Shown: positions 1 to 14,400, numbered from the stretch's first letter. The stretch: 64,000 bases of DNA from Halichondria panicea (GCF_963675165.1 NC_087382.1:3005463-3069462); one strand, 5' to 3'. Notes: generated from the sequence alone by a model not told the origin. Made by a program: numbers and translations.

Positions 1-612
1 GTATAAAACATCAAGGGGAACCAATTTAACGAGCATGTCTGCAACTGGTCCCCACAAATACATGGATTCACTATTTGGCTGCCAGTCAATATTGCTGATT
101 AGTATAAATGCAAAAAGTGCAGCTACTGCAGATGCTCTCAGCCATTCGTCCGATAAAACAAGAGCATTATTATCAGTAATATTACCCTGAGTTGTATTAC
201 TGGCACCAGACAAGTCGACCACCTTGGTGATATTGTTTCCATAATAGTAGAGAAATGGGCCAAAAACAGCGCAAAAACCCGGTTTAAAAAACTTATCCCA
301 GAGTTTATTGATTAAATCAATGAAATCCTTCTTCACACGTGTACAGTCTGTACAGTCATAACACTTTAATAGTGGTTTACAGACACATTTAGAAATACAG
401 TCACGTGCACAATACTCTTCTGTTACTAAAACATAGAAACATCCTGGAAGGATAGCAAGTGCATAGCCTACAACCAAGAATGCAATTAAATTTGGTTGAA
501 ACGCATCATATTCTGGTAGAGATATTGCTGCAATCAATTCCAAAATAAAAGTATGGATCATATCCCCAAGGAGCAAGAAAACAAATAACCAGTTGCTACC
601 TGGTTTTTGAGC
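1..612 (-). CDS. Internal exon of an unidentified multi-pass membrane protein (partial)
   Basis: The minus strand is open without a stop from a good splice acceptor (pyrimidine-rich, TTGCAG, just right of 612) to the window edge, about 204 codons starting A-Q-K-P-G-S. It shows at least four hydrophobic stretches: WLFVFLLLGDMIHTF near the start, NLIAFLVVGYALAILPG about residues 42-58, CAVFGPFLYYYG about 115-127, and WLRASAVAALFAFILISN about 155-172. Between the second and third lies a cysteine-rich loop (EEYCARDCISKCVCKPLLKCYDCTDCT) with eight cysteines in under 30 residues. NIT and NTT/NIT glycosylation sequons follow the third segment. I do not recognise the family. Upstream coding exons should lie to the right but were not found in the repeat-filled interval. 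The open frame, the acceptor and the patterned hydrophobicity make it a real exon. Confidence 0.7.
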
Positions 613-1158
613 CTGCAATTAATACAACGCATATCATGATTGATGAAAAAAGTACGGAATGCACTCACAGTCATGATCAGATCCCAAAACTTTACAACTG
701 TACTTTAGATTAGCTTGTCAAGCAGTCAGTATAAGCAGCACATGCAAGATACTTATTATTATACTCTTCAGGAAATTCAACTGACAGCAAGAGACACTAT
801 ACATGCAGCCTTATATACATGTACAAGCAGACCTATATACAGGAAGTGTCTTAATGCATGAGTGTTTCCCACCATAATTAGATAAAGATGTAGATATAAT
901 TATACGTAGATGTGACATTAAATGCACTATGAAAGTAAACACGTGGACAGATTCTAACCACAACATGAATATATACGATCTTAAGCGAAAGAAAAATAGA
1001 ACAATCTAGTTAAATCTTCATACAGCATAATTATGCATACAGTTGCTGAAGTCTCGGGGTTCACATGAACTCTTCTTTCTCATTAGCCAAATAGCAGAAA
1101 TTAATACCCGCGAAAATATGTCACCTTAAGGTACTGTCAGGAGTACTCCTGCATGGTA

Positions 1159-1383
1159 CCGTATAGCGCAAAACTTTTAAGGCACTGGAAAAGCACACAT
1201 AGATAGAACAGTATAACTGCATGTTCTAATACTAATGGCATTTCATTGTATTATGAGTTGACTGCATGCTTATACCGGAGACACTCTCAGGCCACGCTTT
1301 CAATCTTTGCACGTTATAGGAGAATTTTCGTGTGGGATTGCTAACCTACGAAAGCAGCGAAAATTTCGTGATACATATACGGT
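1159..1383. mobile_element. MITE, ACCGTATAGCG family (decayed)
   Basis: Terminal inverted repeats ACCGTATAGCGCAAAACTTTT at the left and a matching GCGAAAATTTCGTG...ATACGGTA at the right enclose about 220 bp of non-coding sequence. Equivalent copies sit in the other two repeat blocks near 2400-2625 and 3838-4056, so this insertion predates the triplication. Confidence 0.65.
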
Positions 1384-1491
1384 ATATATATACCTACCTT
1401 AACCACATACACCCAGATACGTATACTATATGATGCATGGCATAACTTTGAGAACATGATATCATAATTTTATTGCACACTGTTAAAAATG

Positions 1492-1664
1492 TATAGTTAC
1501 AATAGCACCTCGAGTGCTATGCCAACACTCACCTGATTAATGGCATTAGGTGGGTGTTGACATAATAGCACGTTACAATAGCACTCAAGATACTATTGTG
1601 CCAACACCCACCTAATGGCATTAGGTGGGTGTTGGCACTCAAGGTGCTATTGTAACTATACATT
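1492..1664. repeat. Foldback (long inverted repeat) element
   Basis: The sequence ATAGTTACAATAGCACC at the left recurs as its reverse complement at the right end. Internally, CCAACACCCACCTAATG and CATTAGGTGGGTGTTGG alternate, so the whole stretch can fold on itself. A second copy is at about 4165-4342 and a deleted copy at 2818-2862. Confidence 0.7.
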
Positions 1665-1889
1665 TTCAACATTAGTAATGTGTGCTATCACAACACTAGG
1701 AGTGCAGTTGTAACTGCTACATGTTACCAGAACAATAAAGAGTGCTAATATACACTTCTATTAAAGTGCTTGTGGAACACTTTAAATAGGATTTATAAAA
1801 GTATAACTGTCAAACTACTGTGCATGCATAGTTTGTTTTGTCCTATTAGTCTATATAAAGTCAGCCCGTCGTAGGGATCGAGGAGAGAC

Positions 1890-1920
<31 letters not shown>

Positions 1921-2650
1921 AGGGGTTAATTATGGTGTGTTGTGTGTGTGGGTGGAGGGGTTAATTGTGGTGTGTTGTGTGTGTGGGTGGCTGGTGGGTT
2001 GTGCATGTGGGTAAACGTTTATGTATTATTATGTATTACGACACTCCTTATATACAAGCAGACCTATACACAGGAAGTGTCCTAATGCATGAGTGTTTCC
2101 CACCATACTTAGATAAAGATGTAGATATAATTATACGCAGATGCGGTCTAGAAATGCATTATGAAAGTAAACACCTGGACATTAAATGCACTATGAAAGT
2201 AAACACACGTGGACAGATTCTAACCACAACATGAACATACGATCTTTAAACGAAAGAAAAACAGAACATTCTTATAGTACATCATAATTATGCATACAGT
2301 TGCTAAAGTCTCAGCGTTCACATGAACTCTTCTTTCTCATTAGCCAAATAGCAGAAATTAATACCCGCGAAAATATGTCACCTTAAGGTACTGTCAGGAG
2401 TACTCCTGCATGGTACTGATATAGCGCAAAACTTTTGAGGCACTGGAAAAGCACGCATATATAGATAGAACAGTATAATAGCATTTCGTTGTATGGTGAG
2501 TTAACTGCATGCTTACCGGAGACACTCTCAGGCCACGCTTTCAATCTTTGCACGTTATAGGAGAATTTTCATGTGGGATTGCTATCCTACGAAAGCAGCG
2601 AAAATTTCGCGATACATATACCGTATATATATATATATACCTATATACCT

Positions 2651-2708
2651 AGCCTCGATTCCAGGCCGATTAAAATGTACGTATTTTAATCGGCCTTGAA
2701 TCGAGGCT
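2651..2708. repeat. 58-bp near-perfect palindrome (AGCCTCGATTC family)
   Basis: AGCCTCGATTC...GGCCGATTAAAAT is followed almost at once by its reverse complement with one mismatch. Diverged half-copies of AGCCTCGAT[TC]CCAGGCC occur near 20449 and 62755, suggesting a small dispersed hairpin element. Confidence 0.7.
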
Positions 2709-2976
2709 AATACCTACCTTAACCACATATACCCAGATATGCTGCATGGTATAACTTTGAATATAATAAGAACATGATATCATAATTTTATTGCATGCAT
2801 GCACTGTTAAAAATGGGTAGTTACAATAGCACCTTGAGTGCTATGCCAACACTCACCTAATGGTGCTATCACAACACTAGGAGTGCAGTCGTAACTGCTA
2901 CATGTTACCAGAACAATAAAGGTGCTAATATACACTTCTATTAAAGTGCTTGTAAATAGAATATTTATAAACGGTC

Positions 2977-3020
<44 letters not shown>

Positions 3021-3029
3021 TGTGGAGGG

Positions 3030-3240
3030 GTTAATTGTGGTGTGTTGTGTGTGTGTAGTGTGGAGGGATTAATTGTGGTGTGTTGTGTGTGTGGGTGGAG
3101 GGATTAATTGTGGTGTGTTGTGTGTGTGGGTGGAGGGATTAATTGTGGTGTGTTGTGTGTGTGGGTGGAGGGATTAATTGTGGTGTGTTGTGTGTGTGGG
3201 TGGAGGGGTTAATTGTGGTGTGTTGTGTGTGTGGGTGGCT
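3030..3240. repeat. ~35-bp minisatellite
   Basis: About six copies of a unit reading GGTGGAGGGATTAATTGTGG plus TGTGTTGTGTGTGTG follow a (GT)n tract at 2981-3018. The open frame across it is a by-product of the repeat. Confidence 0.85.
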
Positions 3241-3400
3241 GGTGGGTTGTGCATGTGGGTAAACGTTTATGTATTATTATGTATTACGACACTCCTTATA
3301 TACAAGCAGACCTATATACAGGAAGTGTCCTAATGCATGAGTGTTTCCCACCATAATTAGATAAAGATGTAGATATAATTATACGTAGATGCGTTCTAGA

Positions 3401-3640
3401 AATGCATTATGAAAGTAAACACCTGGACATTATGACATTAAATGCATTATGAAAGTAAACACCTGGACATTATGACATTAAATGCATTATGAAAGTAAAC
3501 ACCTGGACATTATGACATTAAATGCATTATGAAAGTAAACACCTGGACATTATGACATTAAATGCATTATGAAAGTAAACACCTGGACATTATGACATTA
3601 AATGCACTATGAAAGTAAACATGTGGACAGATTCTAACCA
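3401..3640. repeat. 40-bp minisatellite, about 5-6 copies
   Basis: The unit AATGCATTATGAAAGTAAAC followed by ACCTGGACATTATGACATTA repeats with almost no divergence. In the first repeat block (about 930) the same motif is present once, so the expansion is recent and local. Confidence 0.9.
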
Positions 3641-4532
3641 CAACATGAAGATATGATCTTTAAACGAAAGAAAAACAGAACAATCTTATAGTTAAATCTT
3701 CATACATCATATGCATACAGTTGCTGAAGTCTCAGGGTTCACATGAACTCTTCTTTCTCATTAGCCAAATAGCAGAAATTAATACCCGCGAAAACATGTC
3801 ACCTTAATTAAGGTACTGTCAGGATTATTCCTGCATGGTACTGTATAGCGCAAAACTTTTGAGGCACTGGAAAAGCACGCATAGATAGAACAGTATAACT
3901 GCATGTTCTATCGCATTTCATTGTATTGTGAGTTGACTGCATGCTTACCGGAGACACTCTCAGGCCACGCTTTCAATCTTTGCACGTTATAGGAGAATTT
4001 TCATGTGGGATTGCTAACCTACGAAAGCAGCAAAAACTTCGCGATACATATACGGCATATAATTATACCTACCTTAACCACATACACCCAGATACGTATA
4101 CTATATGCTGCATGGCATAACTTTGAGAACATGATATCATAATTTTATTGCATGCCACTGTTAAAAATGTATAGTTACAATAGCACCTTGAGTGCTATGC
4201 CAACACTCACCTGATTAATGGCATTAGGTGGGTGTTGACATAATAGCACGTTACAATAGCACTCAAGGTACTATTGTGCCAACACCCACCTAATAGCATT
4301 AGGTGGGTGTTGGCACTCAAGGTGCTATTGTAACTATACATTTTCAACATTAGTAATGTGTGCTATCACAACACTAGGAGTGCAGTTGTAACTGCTACAT
4401 GTTACCAGAACAATAAAGAGTGCTAATATACACTTCTATTAAAGTGCTTGTGGAACACTTTAAATAGGATTTTATAAACACCCCACATACACTGGCATAA
4501 ATTAGTAAGAATTACTATACGTACAAATCTAC

Positions 4533-4771
4533 TACCGTATAGCGCGAAATTTTCGAGGCACTTATATTTCGTGGATTGGTCTCTAAAAACCATTTCGTTG
4601 CACAATGTTCGCGGAATGACTGCTTACCGGAAGCCACGCCTTTAAATATTTGCACAATAGCAGGTAATTCTAATTGAAGAATAATTTTCGTGGACTTTAT
4701 TTTCGTATAGAATTCTAACCCACGAAATCCGCGAAAATTAAGCCCCTCGAACATTTCGCGCTATACGGTAA
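4533..4771. mobile_element. MITE, ACCGTATAGCG family, well preserved
   Basis: Left end TACCGTATAGCGCGAAATTT and right end GAAATGT... read on the other strand (AACATTTCGCGCTATACGGTA) form clear terminal inverted repeats, with TA at both outer edges as expected for a TA target duplication (Tc1/mariner-like). About 239 bp with no coding capacity. Confidence 0.8.
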
Positions 4772-5271
4772 CTGTCAGTGTCAAACTAGATCTATATGCA
4801 TGCATAGTTTGTTTTGTCCTATTAGTCTATATAATAATCATAATTATATCAGGGGCGGATCCAGGAATTTTGGTAGGGGGAAGAAAATCACAAAATATTT
4901 TCTTAAAAAAAAAGGTCAACTGTTTTTCAGTGTAGCTATTCTAGTTCTGAGGTGATAGCTATTTTTGTGTTTTCTGAGTACAGTCATGCTCAATATCAAA
5001 CTGGGTGTGGTCATGATAAAGTCACCTAGCTACATTGTGATCCCAGAGTGATCCGTATAGGTAGCTCAGCCATAAGGCGAAACAGCGAATAAAAAACACT
5101 AACTATTCCACACAAAACACCGTCACACAAGGGGGGGGGTACAGCGATGAATGCTAACTTTGTAAATGTATTTTAACAAAGCAAAACATAACAATCAAAA
5201 TAATTATCATCATACAGCATAATTATAGTTGCTGTCAACAAGTCTCACAAGTTATATATTATAGATTGAGT

Positions 5272-5426
5272 TCACATGAACTTTTCTTTCTCATTGGCGA
5301 GGGCCAGATGACGTATGTTACTGATACAACCAGCGGCAGCTTCTTGCAGGACAAAGTCAGTGGAACCCACCATAGGGAGGAGACACTGTGTGTGTGGGGG
5401 TGTGTGCATGTGGGTGTATGTGAGGT

Positions 5427-5467
<41 letters not shown>

Positions 5468-8400
5468 TACAGTGAAAGTTTATCGGAATGACTTAATACC
5501 ATAATTGGATACACATAGTCATATATATTATATAGTAGTAGGTAATTTACTTACTTGCTTTATAAATATCATTTGGGATTACATGTATACTCTACATCAC
5601 ATGACTCTATAGTACCATACAGCAAAGGCCTCCACTAAGTGATTACACACATGTACCTTGACTACAGCAGCTTCATGCATGGTGATACAGTTATCAGGAT
5701 CCTTTGAGAGCTGGTGTAGGGCACAGGCAGTGGAACGATGGACATCCAGGTCAGGTGACTTGAGGTAGGAGACAAGTGGAGCTACTGCCTCCGCCTCTCC
5801 AAATGCAATACGATTGTTACGCCATGTGCAGCACCTATAAAAACATAACATAAGTCAATATGACTACTTGGAAAATTGGGTACCATTTAGAAAGCTATAC
5901 AAAACATAAAATTACGAGCCCTCAAAAATAGCTACCAAAACGGCTGAAATTCACAATGCTACTATAGCCTTCGCTTTTGTGCTAGTGTATTGCACTAGTA
6001 GGGTACTGTCTGTACCTGGCCATGGCATCAGCAAGGTGACGTCGGAGGTGGTCATCCGTCTATGCAGGGGGAGGGGAACTAAGTAATTTGTTGCATTTTT
6101 AATATAGTATGTAGTTCAACAATCACACTGCTACACTTACTGTATGGGTCAGTTTAGCCAGTAGTGGTACCACACCGTGGTCAGTGATGACTCCTAGGTT
6201 CTCCTCATCCTTGGCAATCTTAGCAATGGCTGCACACACACTAGCCAGGACCTCGTGGTCAGGGGACTTCAACAGCCCTACTATGAGCTCCAATCCTCCC
6301 ACAAATGATCGTACCAATTCACCAGCATCCTTGGCATTCTCAATACACGGACAGATAGCCCACGCAGCACATGCTTGGACCTACGTGAAAAGAGAGGCAG
6401 TAATAAAGGAAAGAGCAGCAGTTACATACGTACACATGTTCACTGCACAGATAATGACATATATTTATTGTTTGTGAACGGTAGCAATGTGTTATAAGGT
6501 CAGTGTTGTGTGCTTACATCATCATTGGGTGATTTAAGTAGAGACCACAGCAACCGTACTCCATCTTGTTTGTCAATCACACTAAGTAGGTAAGTATATA
6601 GAGAGCAAACATAATTATACTAGTGCTTAATCACTAGGCTACAGCTGTGTACCCAGTGGGACCACACTGTACAACACTAGTCAACCACTATCTCTACAGC
6701 TGTGTACCCAGTGGGTCCACACTGTACACTGGTCAACCACTAGCCCTACAGCTGTGTACCCAGTGGGACCACACTGTACAACACTAGTCAACCACTATCT
6801 CTACAGCTGTGTACCCAGTGGGTCCACACTGTACACTGGTCAACCACTAGCCCTAAAGCTGTGTACCCAGTGGGTCCACACTGTACAACACTAGTCAACC
6901 ACTAGCCCTACAGCTGTGTACCCAGTGGGACCACACTGTACAACACTAGTCAACCACTAGCCCTACAGGGTGTACCCAGTGGGTCCACACTGTACACTGG
7001 TCAACCACTAGCCCTACAGGGTGTACCCAGTGGGTCCACACTGTACACTGGTCAACCACTAGCCCTACAGCGGTGCACCCAGTGGGTCCACACTGTACAC
7101 TTGCTACTTACAGCTGTGTACCCATTAAAAGTATAATTTTGTGTTGAGGTTGCATGACCATCATAATTATGTCATAACTTTGCTATACCTCACTGAAATT
7201 CAAAGTTTCATATACCATTGGATTCCTTGTTAAAAAACGCTTCTATCTATAATACTATAGGGCTGATAAACTCCAACCAGCTAAAAGTTAGCATTTTCCA
7301 TAGAAGTTCTTGGCATATTTGTCAACCACATAAAGCCATCATAATTGACGAGTAATTTCTGGGCTGAACTCACAGGAATACACTTTAGTCAACCACTATA
7401 TGTAGCTACCCTACAGTGTACACAGGAATAGTCAACCACTATATGTAGCTACCCTACAGTGTACACAGGAATAGTCAACCACTATATGTAGCTACACCTA
7501 CAGTGTACACAGGAATAGTCAACCATTAGCTACCCTACAGTGTACACAGGAATAGTCAACCACTATATGTAGCTACCCTACAGTGTACACAGGAATAGTC
7601 AACCACTATATGTAGCTACACCTACAGTGTACACAGGAATAGTCAACCATTAGCTACCCTACAGTGTACACAGGAATAGTCAACCACTATATGTAGCTAC
7701 CCTACAGTGTACACAGGAATAGTCAACCACTATATGTAGCTACACCTACAGTGTACACAGGAATAGTCAACCATTAGCTACCCTACAGTGTACACAATGG
7801 GAATAGTCAACCCCCATTAGCTAAAGTGTCTATTTGGGTTGAGTTGCCCAGAAGTTATGTGGTCAATTACGGCTTTATGTGGAGTACTGATACCAGGAAC
7901 TTCTATGGAAAATGCAAACTTTTAGCTGGTTGAAGCTTATCAGCTCTAAAGCATAATATAGAAGCGCTTTTTAACAAGGAATCCAATGGTATATGAAACT
8001 TTGAAATTCAGTGAAGTACATGTATAACAATTACAGTTGTGACAATTATATGTATGACTATCAACCTCAACACAGATGGACTTTACCTACAGTGTACACA
8101 GTGGGACCACACTGTGCACTAGTCTAGAGTAAAATGTTCGTTCAAGTGAGGGAAAAGGGGAAAAGGGTTGTACGGTTGAACATGTATTAAAGCTATACAA
8201 TGTAACGTACGCCATGCTCTCCTGGTCCAGTGCACAGGCACCCACAGCATTGGTGGTGTTGATGAGGAGTGGTTGATTAGTGCCTGTGAGTAGCTGAACG
8301 AGAGGGGCTACCCCACCAACCTTGCGTATGACCACTCTACTGTCAGCATATCGAGAAGCACACTCTCCCAGAGCACCCACCACATTCACCAGAACCTGCA

Positions 8401-11400
8401 TCAGAGGATAATAATATTATTCATTGCTGTAGCTAGATTGTTATTAGGTTTCAGTTTCATTGTAGTACCTCTTCAGGTTGATTGCCCAACAGTGATACCA
8501 GTTGCTCAACTGCTTTCAACTCTTTGAACCTAAAGCAGACACAAAAAGTGAAATCAACAACTGATTTATAGATATCTCAACGTGTATATAGATACCATAT
8601 TTGCAATACTAACACACACAAACACACCCACACACCCACAGATAAAGAGCTGTCATTCTATAAATGCTCCAGATATACATAGCTAGCTCACTTTATGACA
8701 TTTTCCTTGCTCTTGCTACACTTCCATACAGCCCCAGTCACGGCTATGAGGAGGTCCTTGTTGTCAGTGACCTTGAGTAGTGCAGCCAGTGGTGAGAGTC
8801 CATCATGAGAGTGTACCAGCGATCGAGTCACTTCCTCCTCCGCACACTGAGTGGGTGTGGGTGTGGGTGTGGGGGAGTTAGAAGCTGCATACTCATGTTG
8901 ATATCTACAATGCACACACATAGGGTACAAGCAATTTTTATACTATGTATCTGTCGAATTTACATACATATGTATACTGCATAGGCACAGTCACACAAGT
9001 TGTCTGTGGTAGAATGTACCTTGAATATGGCTGATGCACAGTGTTTCTGCAGCTCTTGGTTGTCAGTCTTGAGACCTCTCACCAAATGTCCCAGCATCCC
9101 TTCACTCTGGATCAAACCCTGATAGGAGGACTGCAACAGAGAGAGGAGGGGTAAATACACCATTGGAAAGGTCATTCCAAAAGCAATTAGGTTTGAAATT
9201 GTCTTTCAACAGCCATAACTGGATCCAATTTTATGATTTTCTGAAAGCTTAGAAAGAGACCTTTCAAATGGTGTTATCAAAGTTCAGATACAAGTATTTG
9301 TCAATTTGGCCGTACTATGGATAAATATAGCCCATGGTCCAAGGCCGGTTTGACATTAGACCAACAGAATTCAAGTTATGGCTGTTGAAAAGGTTAAATC
9401 ACAACCTCCCCACGTTTAAAAATGTATGTGCTTACCTCAGATGCACACTCTTGTAGAGTCCCTACTATTGGTATGAGCAGGTCGACATTATCACTAGAGA
9501 GAAGTTGGCCCAGCAAAGGAACAGCACCAGTCTTGAGAAGGGCCTACAAAAAGGAGTCAGAGCTAGTACATACGTGTTATACATTACTAAAAAGCTACGT
9601 ACTTACAACCGTACTGTTATAACGTTAACGACACTATACTTTGTACTTACAATTTTGTTGCTCTTGCTCTTGGAGCAGCTCCACAGTCCGAGTGCTGCAC
9701 AGCGTGCTACCTCTAGGTCACTCTGTTCCCCAGTGAAGGGTGAACCAGGTTGACCAGGACTCTCTAGTAGGCTCACCTATGTGTGTAGTGTGTGTGTACG
9801 TACAGTATAAGCATATCTTTAAAAGCCCAGTTTACACGAGACCTAGCTTCTAACCCCATGCAGGATTAAACTATTCCGCGTTTGTAAACGGGTCTAATCC
9901 AGATTGTATGTGTGTACGTACGTACATTATATAAGCATCTCTATCACACAGAGGAACAGATTACGTGGAACTCCTGAAAAGGGAGGCCCCTACGATTAAA
10001 GGAAATTAATTGTTCATACCAGTTTCTTGATTCCCCCATTTTGTCGTACAATCCTGCGAGATCTCTTAAACTTGGCCACATTGGCAATGGTCTCAGCAGC
10101 CAGACACTTGAGACCCCTCACAGGAGAACGGAGTATGTCTACCAACATGGGGAGCCCTGTGTGTGTGTGTGTGTGTGGGGGGGGGTGTGTGTGTGGGTGG
10201 TGTGTGTTTCAGAAATCATGAATTTGGACCGTCAGAACTCTAGTTACAGAGCTGACTACAGTAATCCACCACTTACCATCTAGGTCCACTATAGCCATTC
10301 TAGTCTGAGTGTTCTTAGAGATCTCCCTGAGAATACGCAATGATCCAATCTTACACTTGACATCGTCAGTCTCCAATAGATTAATTAGCAGATCTAGACC
10401 ACCGGAATCACGTATGGCAAGCTGACAGGCCTCCTGGCTGAGGTCAAAGTCCAGTATTGAACACAGGGCAATAACAGTTGATGTCTGATTACCACTCTGC
10501 GAGAATTAGACAATATGGACGTAATATTTTACTAATTAAGTACACAAAATTTAAACACACATAATTATTATAGAGCTAGGAAAGAGCTTACACTCAAGTT
10601 ATGGGCCGGCCATCAAAGCTATCTGAAACACTTTACCCTGAGATATTTGATGAGTTTCTGTATCTGCCAGTACTCAGAGGGAAGGTCAGTGTTGGAGTCA
10701 GGGCGTCTGTCAGTAGTGTCATCCTCCTCACTCATATCCGAGGCACTACCGCTCTCTCCATCGGGAGAATCATCGCAACTCTTGGCAGTAGAACCGCGAC
10801 TGACACTACACAAGCAGATGATGTTACAAGCAATGGTGGGTAATTTTCGAGGATAACATTTTTCAAATCGGCTATTTTCAAGAACTTACTGTGATTTTGA
10901 TCTCATGCTTGTTGCAGACGTTGCTTTTGTTTCACTAGTTTTGATGGATCGTGACTTGCCCTTAGTGCTGCATGTGTGTGGTGTGTGGTGTGTGAGGGTG
11001 TGGTGGGGGGGGCTGGATTAAGAGCTGCAACAGTTGGCAATAATTATAGCGTGAAAAACACACCATAATTATTGTACACAGCACTACAAAGCAGCTATAT
11101 ACTACATGCAAATTTTAGCTTTAAAACTGGACGTTCCCAGAAATATTGAAATAGACTATTCTAGTGTTCTTGTAAAATAAATGTGACGTACCTGGGTGGT
11201 TTCAGTGGACTCTGTGGTGCGGTGTAGTACTTGGTGTCCAGGCCGAGGCTCTTCCATTTCTGTGAGGGCTCTAAACTTTTCCCTTTGGGAGAAGTAAACG
11301 TACTCTTTGGAATCTTCTTGCCAGCCATAACTGCCTTATTAGGAGTGGCTCTGCACAAGAGGGGAAACGTATAATCCCTATATATAATGCACAGTGACAT

Positions 11401-14400
11401 AAATACAATGTAGCTAGCTACTGTATAGCGGGTTATTCTTGTATGGTGGGAATTTGTATTTTACGAAAATTAAAACTGCGAAATCATTATGCGCAATAGG
11501 TCATCATTCTGAGCTGTACGAATATTTAACTGGATACGTTTTCATACGAAAATTATACGGGCATCTGATACAATATCTTTGATATGTGCTTACCTTATGC
11601 TATGAGATGTTGGTTTCCTGTCTTGTTCTCCTGGCCTCTTAATAGCTTCTGATGAGTTAGACACCTCCGTCAGTATAATGGTCGCACTCTCCTCAGTGTT
11701 GGCAGTGTTAGGGTCAGTATAGTTGAACTCCTGGGAGAAGCAAAGGTAACCTTCATGACACAGCACTGAATGATAGATCACAATCTACAGGTATGAAACT
11801 ACAAAGAATGTAATGTGTCTTTAACTAGTCTACACACAATACAGTATTAGCTTCGACAGTATCTATATACGCCATGCATTGATATAAATTGTTGTACCTG
11901 TTTCTGTATGTTACTGGTGAACTGCTTGCTCTTGGTTTTGATGAGGGCCACCAACGTTGAGTGAACATCACCCACACGATCATAGCCAACTTCTCCATCT
12001 GACGTCAAACCCTACAGTGAATTGTGGATAATATAATACAATTAAGACACAGTTATCTTAAAAGACTTTCTGAAAACTTAGAAGGAGCCCGTTTAGATGG
12101 TATGCTCAAATCTCAAATTTGCGAGCCATAATTTCTCATTTTCGGAAAAAGATGATAGGCTATAGCCCATGGTATTTTCACAACAGGCCCAAAAATATTC
12201 TTATGATTAACCGTTATATCCAATCCATTTGTCTGACTCACTTTGTTGATAAAGTATCCTTCAGTGGTAGCAGAGACACAGAACTCAGTCCCATCACCGG
12301 GGGCAACCACAATGTAGCAGATATCCCCTAGCACTTGTCTCCACGGTGGGGCTCTACAACCATTGGAAAATACCATACCTGCACAGAAAGAAGGGAGGGG
12401 TTTAGGTATTGTATTTAGATGTAATATTACCTGAGGTGAATTTGATCTCCTTGAGACAAGCAGTGTCACCATCATTTCCACTAAACTGCTTCAATAGTTC
12501 AACCTCAGACTGTACAAGGAAGGAGATATATAATTATAATAGCAATACAATAATTATATACTATATAGCTCTTACCTCGACAGATTCTGGAGACAATCGA
12601 ACTTCCCTAAAAAAAAGATAGTGTGTGTGTGTGTGTGTGTGGGCGGGGGGTTAGCACACTGTATCATGCACACACCATTATCGTATGCATATTACTAGAA
12701 TATTTTGCTGGTGAAAAACGAGCCAAATCAGCATAAAATTTAATACTTTGCGTTCTGGCAAGGATGTCATACAACTACGAGTATAGCAATTCTATTTTTG
12801 CGGAACAATCAAAATTCGCTTTTAGAATGTTTGCAAAGATAAAATATATTTTTGATGCTTGCAAAACGTTCTAGTAATACGGTATAATTATAATTACTGA
12901 CGACTTACTTGCCCATCTGCTTGACAGTGGAGTGTAATAGACTAACATCCAGGCTATTGAGTAACAGTAGTAGCCTGAAGGAAGAGTCCAGCTCATCAGT
13001 TGATCCACTGTCCTCGCCGCGTGCTCTCTCTCTGGCCAGTCGCTCGTGGATCTCTAATAGCGTGTTCTTGTTACCGATGGACGCGTACGCAGGTCCCATA
13101 ATGTTGGCAATAGGGTCTTGGTTAGCTGTGTGTGTGTGTGTGTGTGTGTGGGTGTGTGTGTGTGTGTGTGTGTGGTGTTAGTGAAATATAGAGCGAGGAA
13201 ATACAAACAATGGTATCAGAGTTTCTTTTAGGATTTTGTACAAGTGGGCAAAATGTGGGCTTCAAATATTAAGGGGTTGCAAGTAGGAAATTATCAACCG
13301 CCAACCATTACTAAAATAAACCTTGAATGCATAGCTACAAGTGCTACTCTATACACACCTTCTAGACAGAGCTGAACTTCCTTCAGTTTCTTGTCGGTGG
13401 CTATTTTGAGCACTTGGTTGAGCTGCTTGAAATTGAGAGCTCTAATCTCAACTCTCCCAGCTGACTCCTGCAAGAAACACCACCATTAAAATTAATAAAT
13501 GATGAAGTTTGGAAAGCTAACGTATATATTGACCACTCTACAATGTACTTACTTCAGTAACAGTGAGATGTGGGTCCCCACCATCCTGCTTAGCAGTGGA
13601 CACTATCACATTATCACTGTAAGAAAATAGACAGAATAAAACAAAGAGCATGCTGTAGGTATTGATCCCACCTACGTACGTATAAAACACCCATAATATT
13701 GAGCAGCAAAATCCGATTTAAACTTTTTTTTTCACAGAGCCAGTAAAATTTAATATACAATGTTTTAGTGTCCGTTTCTATGAACGAGGTGTAGCAGTTG
13801 ATTGGCCCAGCTTAGGTGATGCATGACAGCCACAGGTGTTCCACTCAAGTCCTCACTGGCAATTCGTTCAACTATCCAGCCATCAGTACTAAACAGCATC
13901 TGTATTGCGGCTGCGGTCAAACTAAATGGTGGGCCATCACGCTCTGATGGGTCATAATCCAAATGAGAGATTAAAATATTTCCGGATGGTTTTAAAATCG
14001 AGAGGAGTACTCGAATAAAGATAATTCTATCTTGAATATTCACAGCTCCCAGTGATCTACAGTCCCATACAGCATCTTGTAAACCAGTAATCTTAGGGGT
14101 CAAATTAAACAGAGATCCAACCAATACTTTGAGGTTTCTATCCGTTGCTGTATAGACAGTAAACATTCCTATTTCGGTCTTAGCGTGAGGTATGCTATTT
14201 TCTTCGAATAATTGTTCCACGGCTAATGGTGATAGTTCGACACCGGTTACACTGTAGCCTTGCTCAGATAGCCAAATCAAGTCCAGAGATTTTCCACAAA
14301 ACGGCAAAAGTATCGCAGCACTAGAGTCATCTTTTGTGAGTAGACTTATATAGGTTTGTAGCTGAGAGTCAGGTTGGTCCACATGCCACGGAGTATCTCC

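Larger units (their letters stand above)
823..4480. repeat. Three tandem copies of a ~1.1 kb non-coding block
   Basis: Near-identical blocks run about 823-1925, 2046-3010 and 3295-4470. Each contains, in the same order, the landmark CAGACCTATA.ACAGGAAGTGTC, a GAAAGTAAACAC..TGGACA segment, a decayed MITE, a GTTACAATAGCACC foldback, and a GT-rich end. The middle copy lost most of the foldback; the third expanded a 40-bp minisatellite. No open frame is conserved between copies, so I see no gene here. This fills most of the 613-5271 gap; the remainder (613-822 and 4772-5271) shows nothing beyond simple AT-rich sequence. Confidence 0.8.

Noticed and set aside
3400-3640. Repeat array considered as a CRISPR
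   Set aside because: Units are contiguous 40-bp tandem copies without spacers, in a eukaryotic context.
10619-12481. EDR1-like or ARMC3 identity for the [12 protein letters not shown] exon
   Set aside because: The domain lies N-terminal to the armadillo repeats, and the flanking exons match ODAD2/ARMC4 from end to end; ARMC3 has the opposite order.
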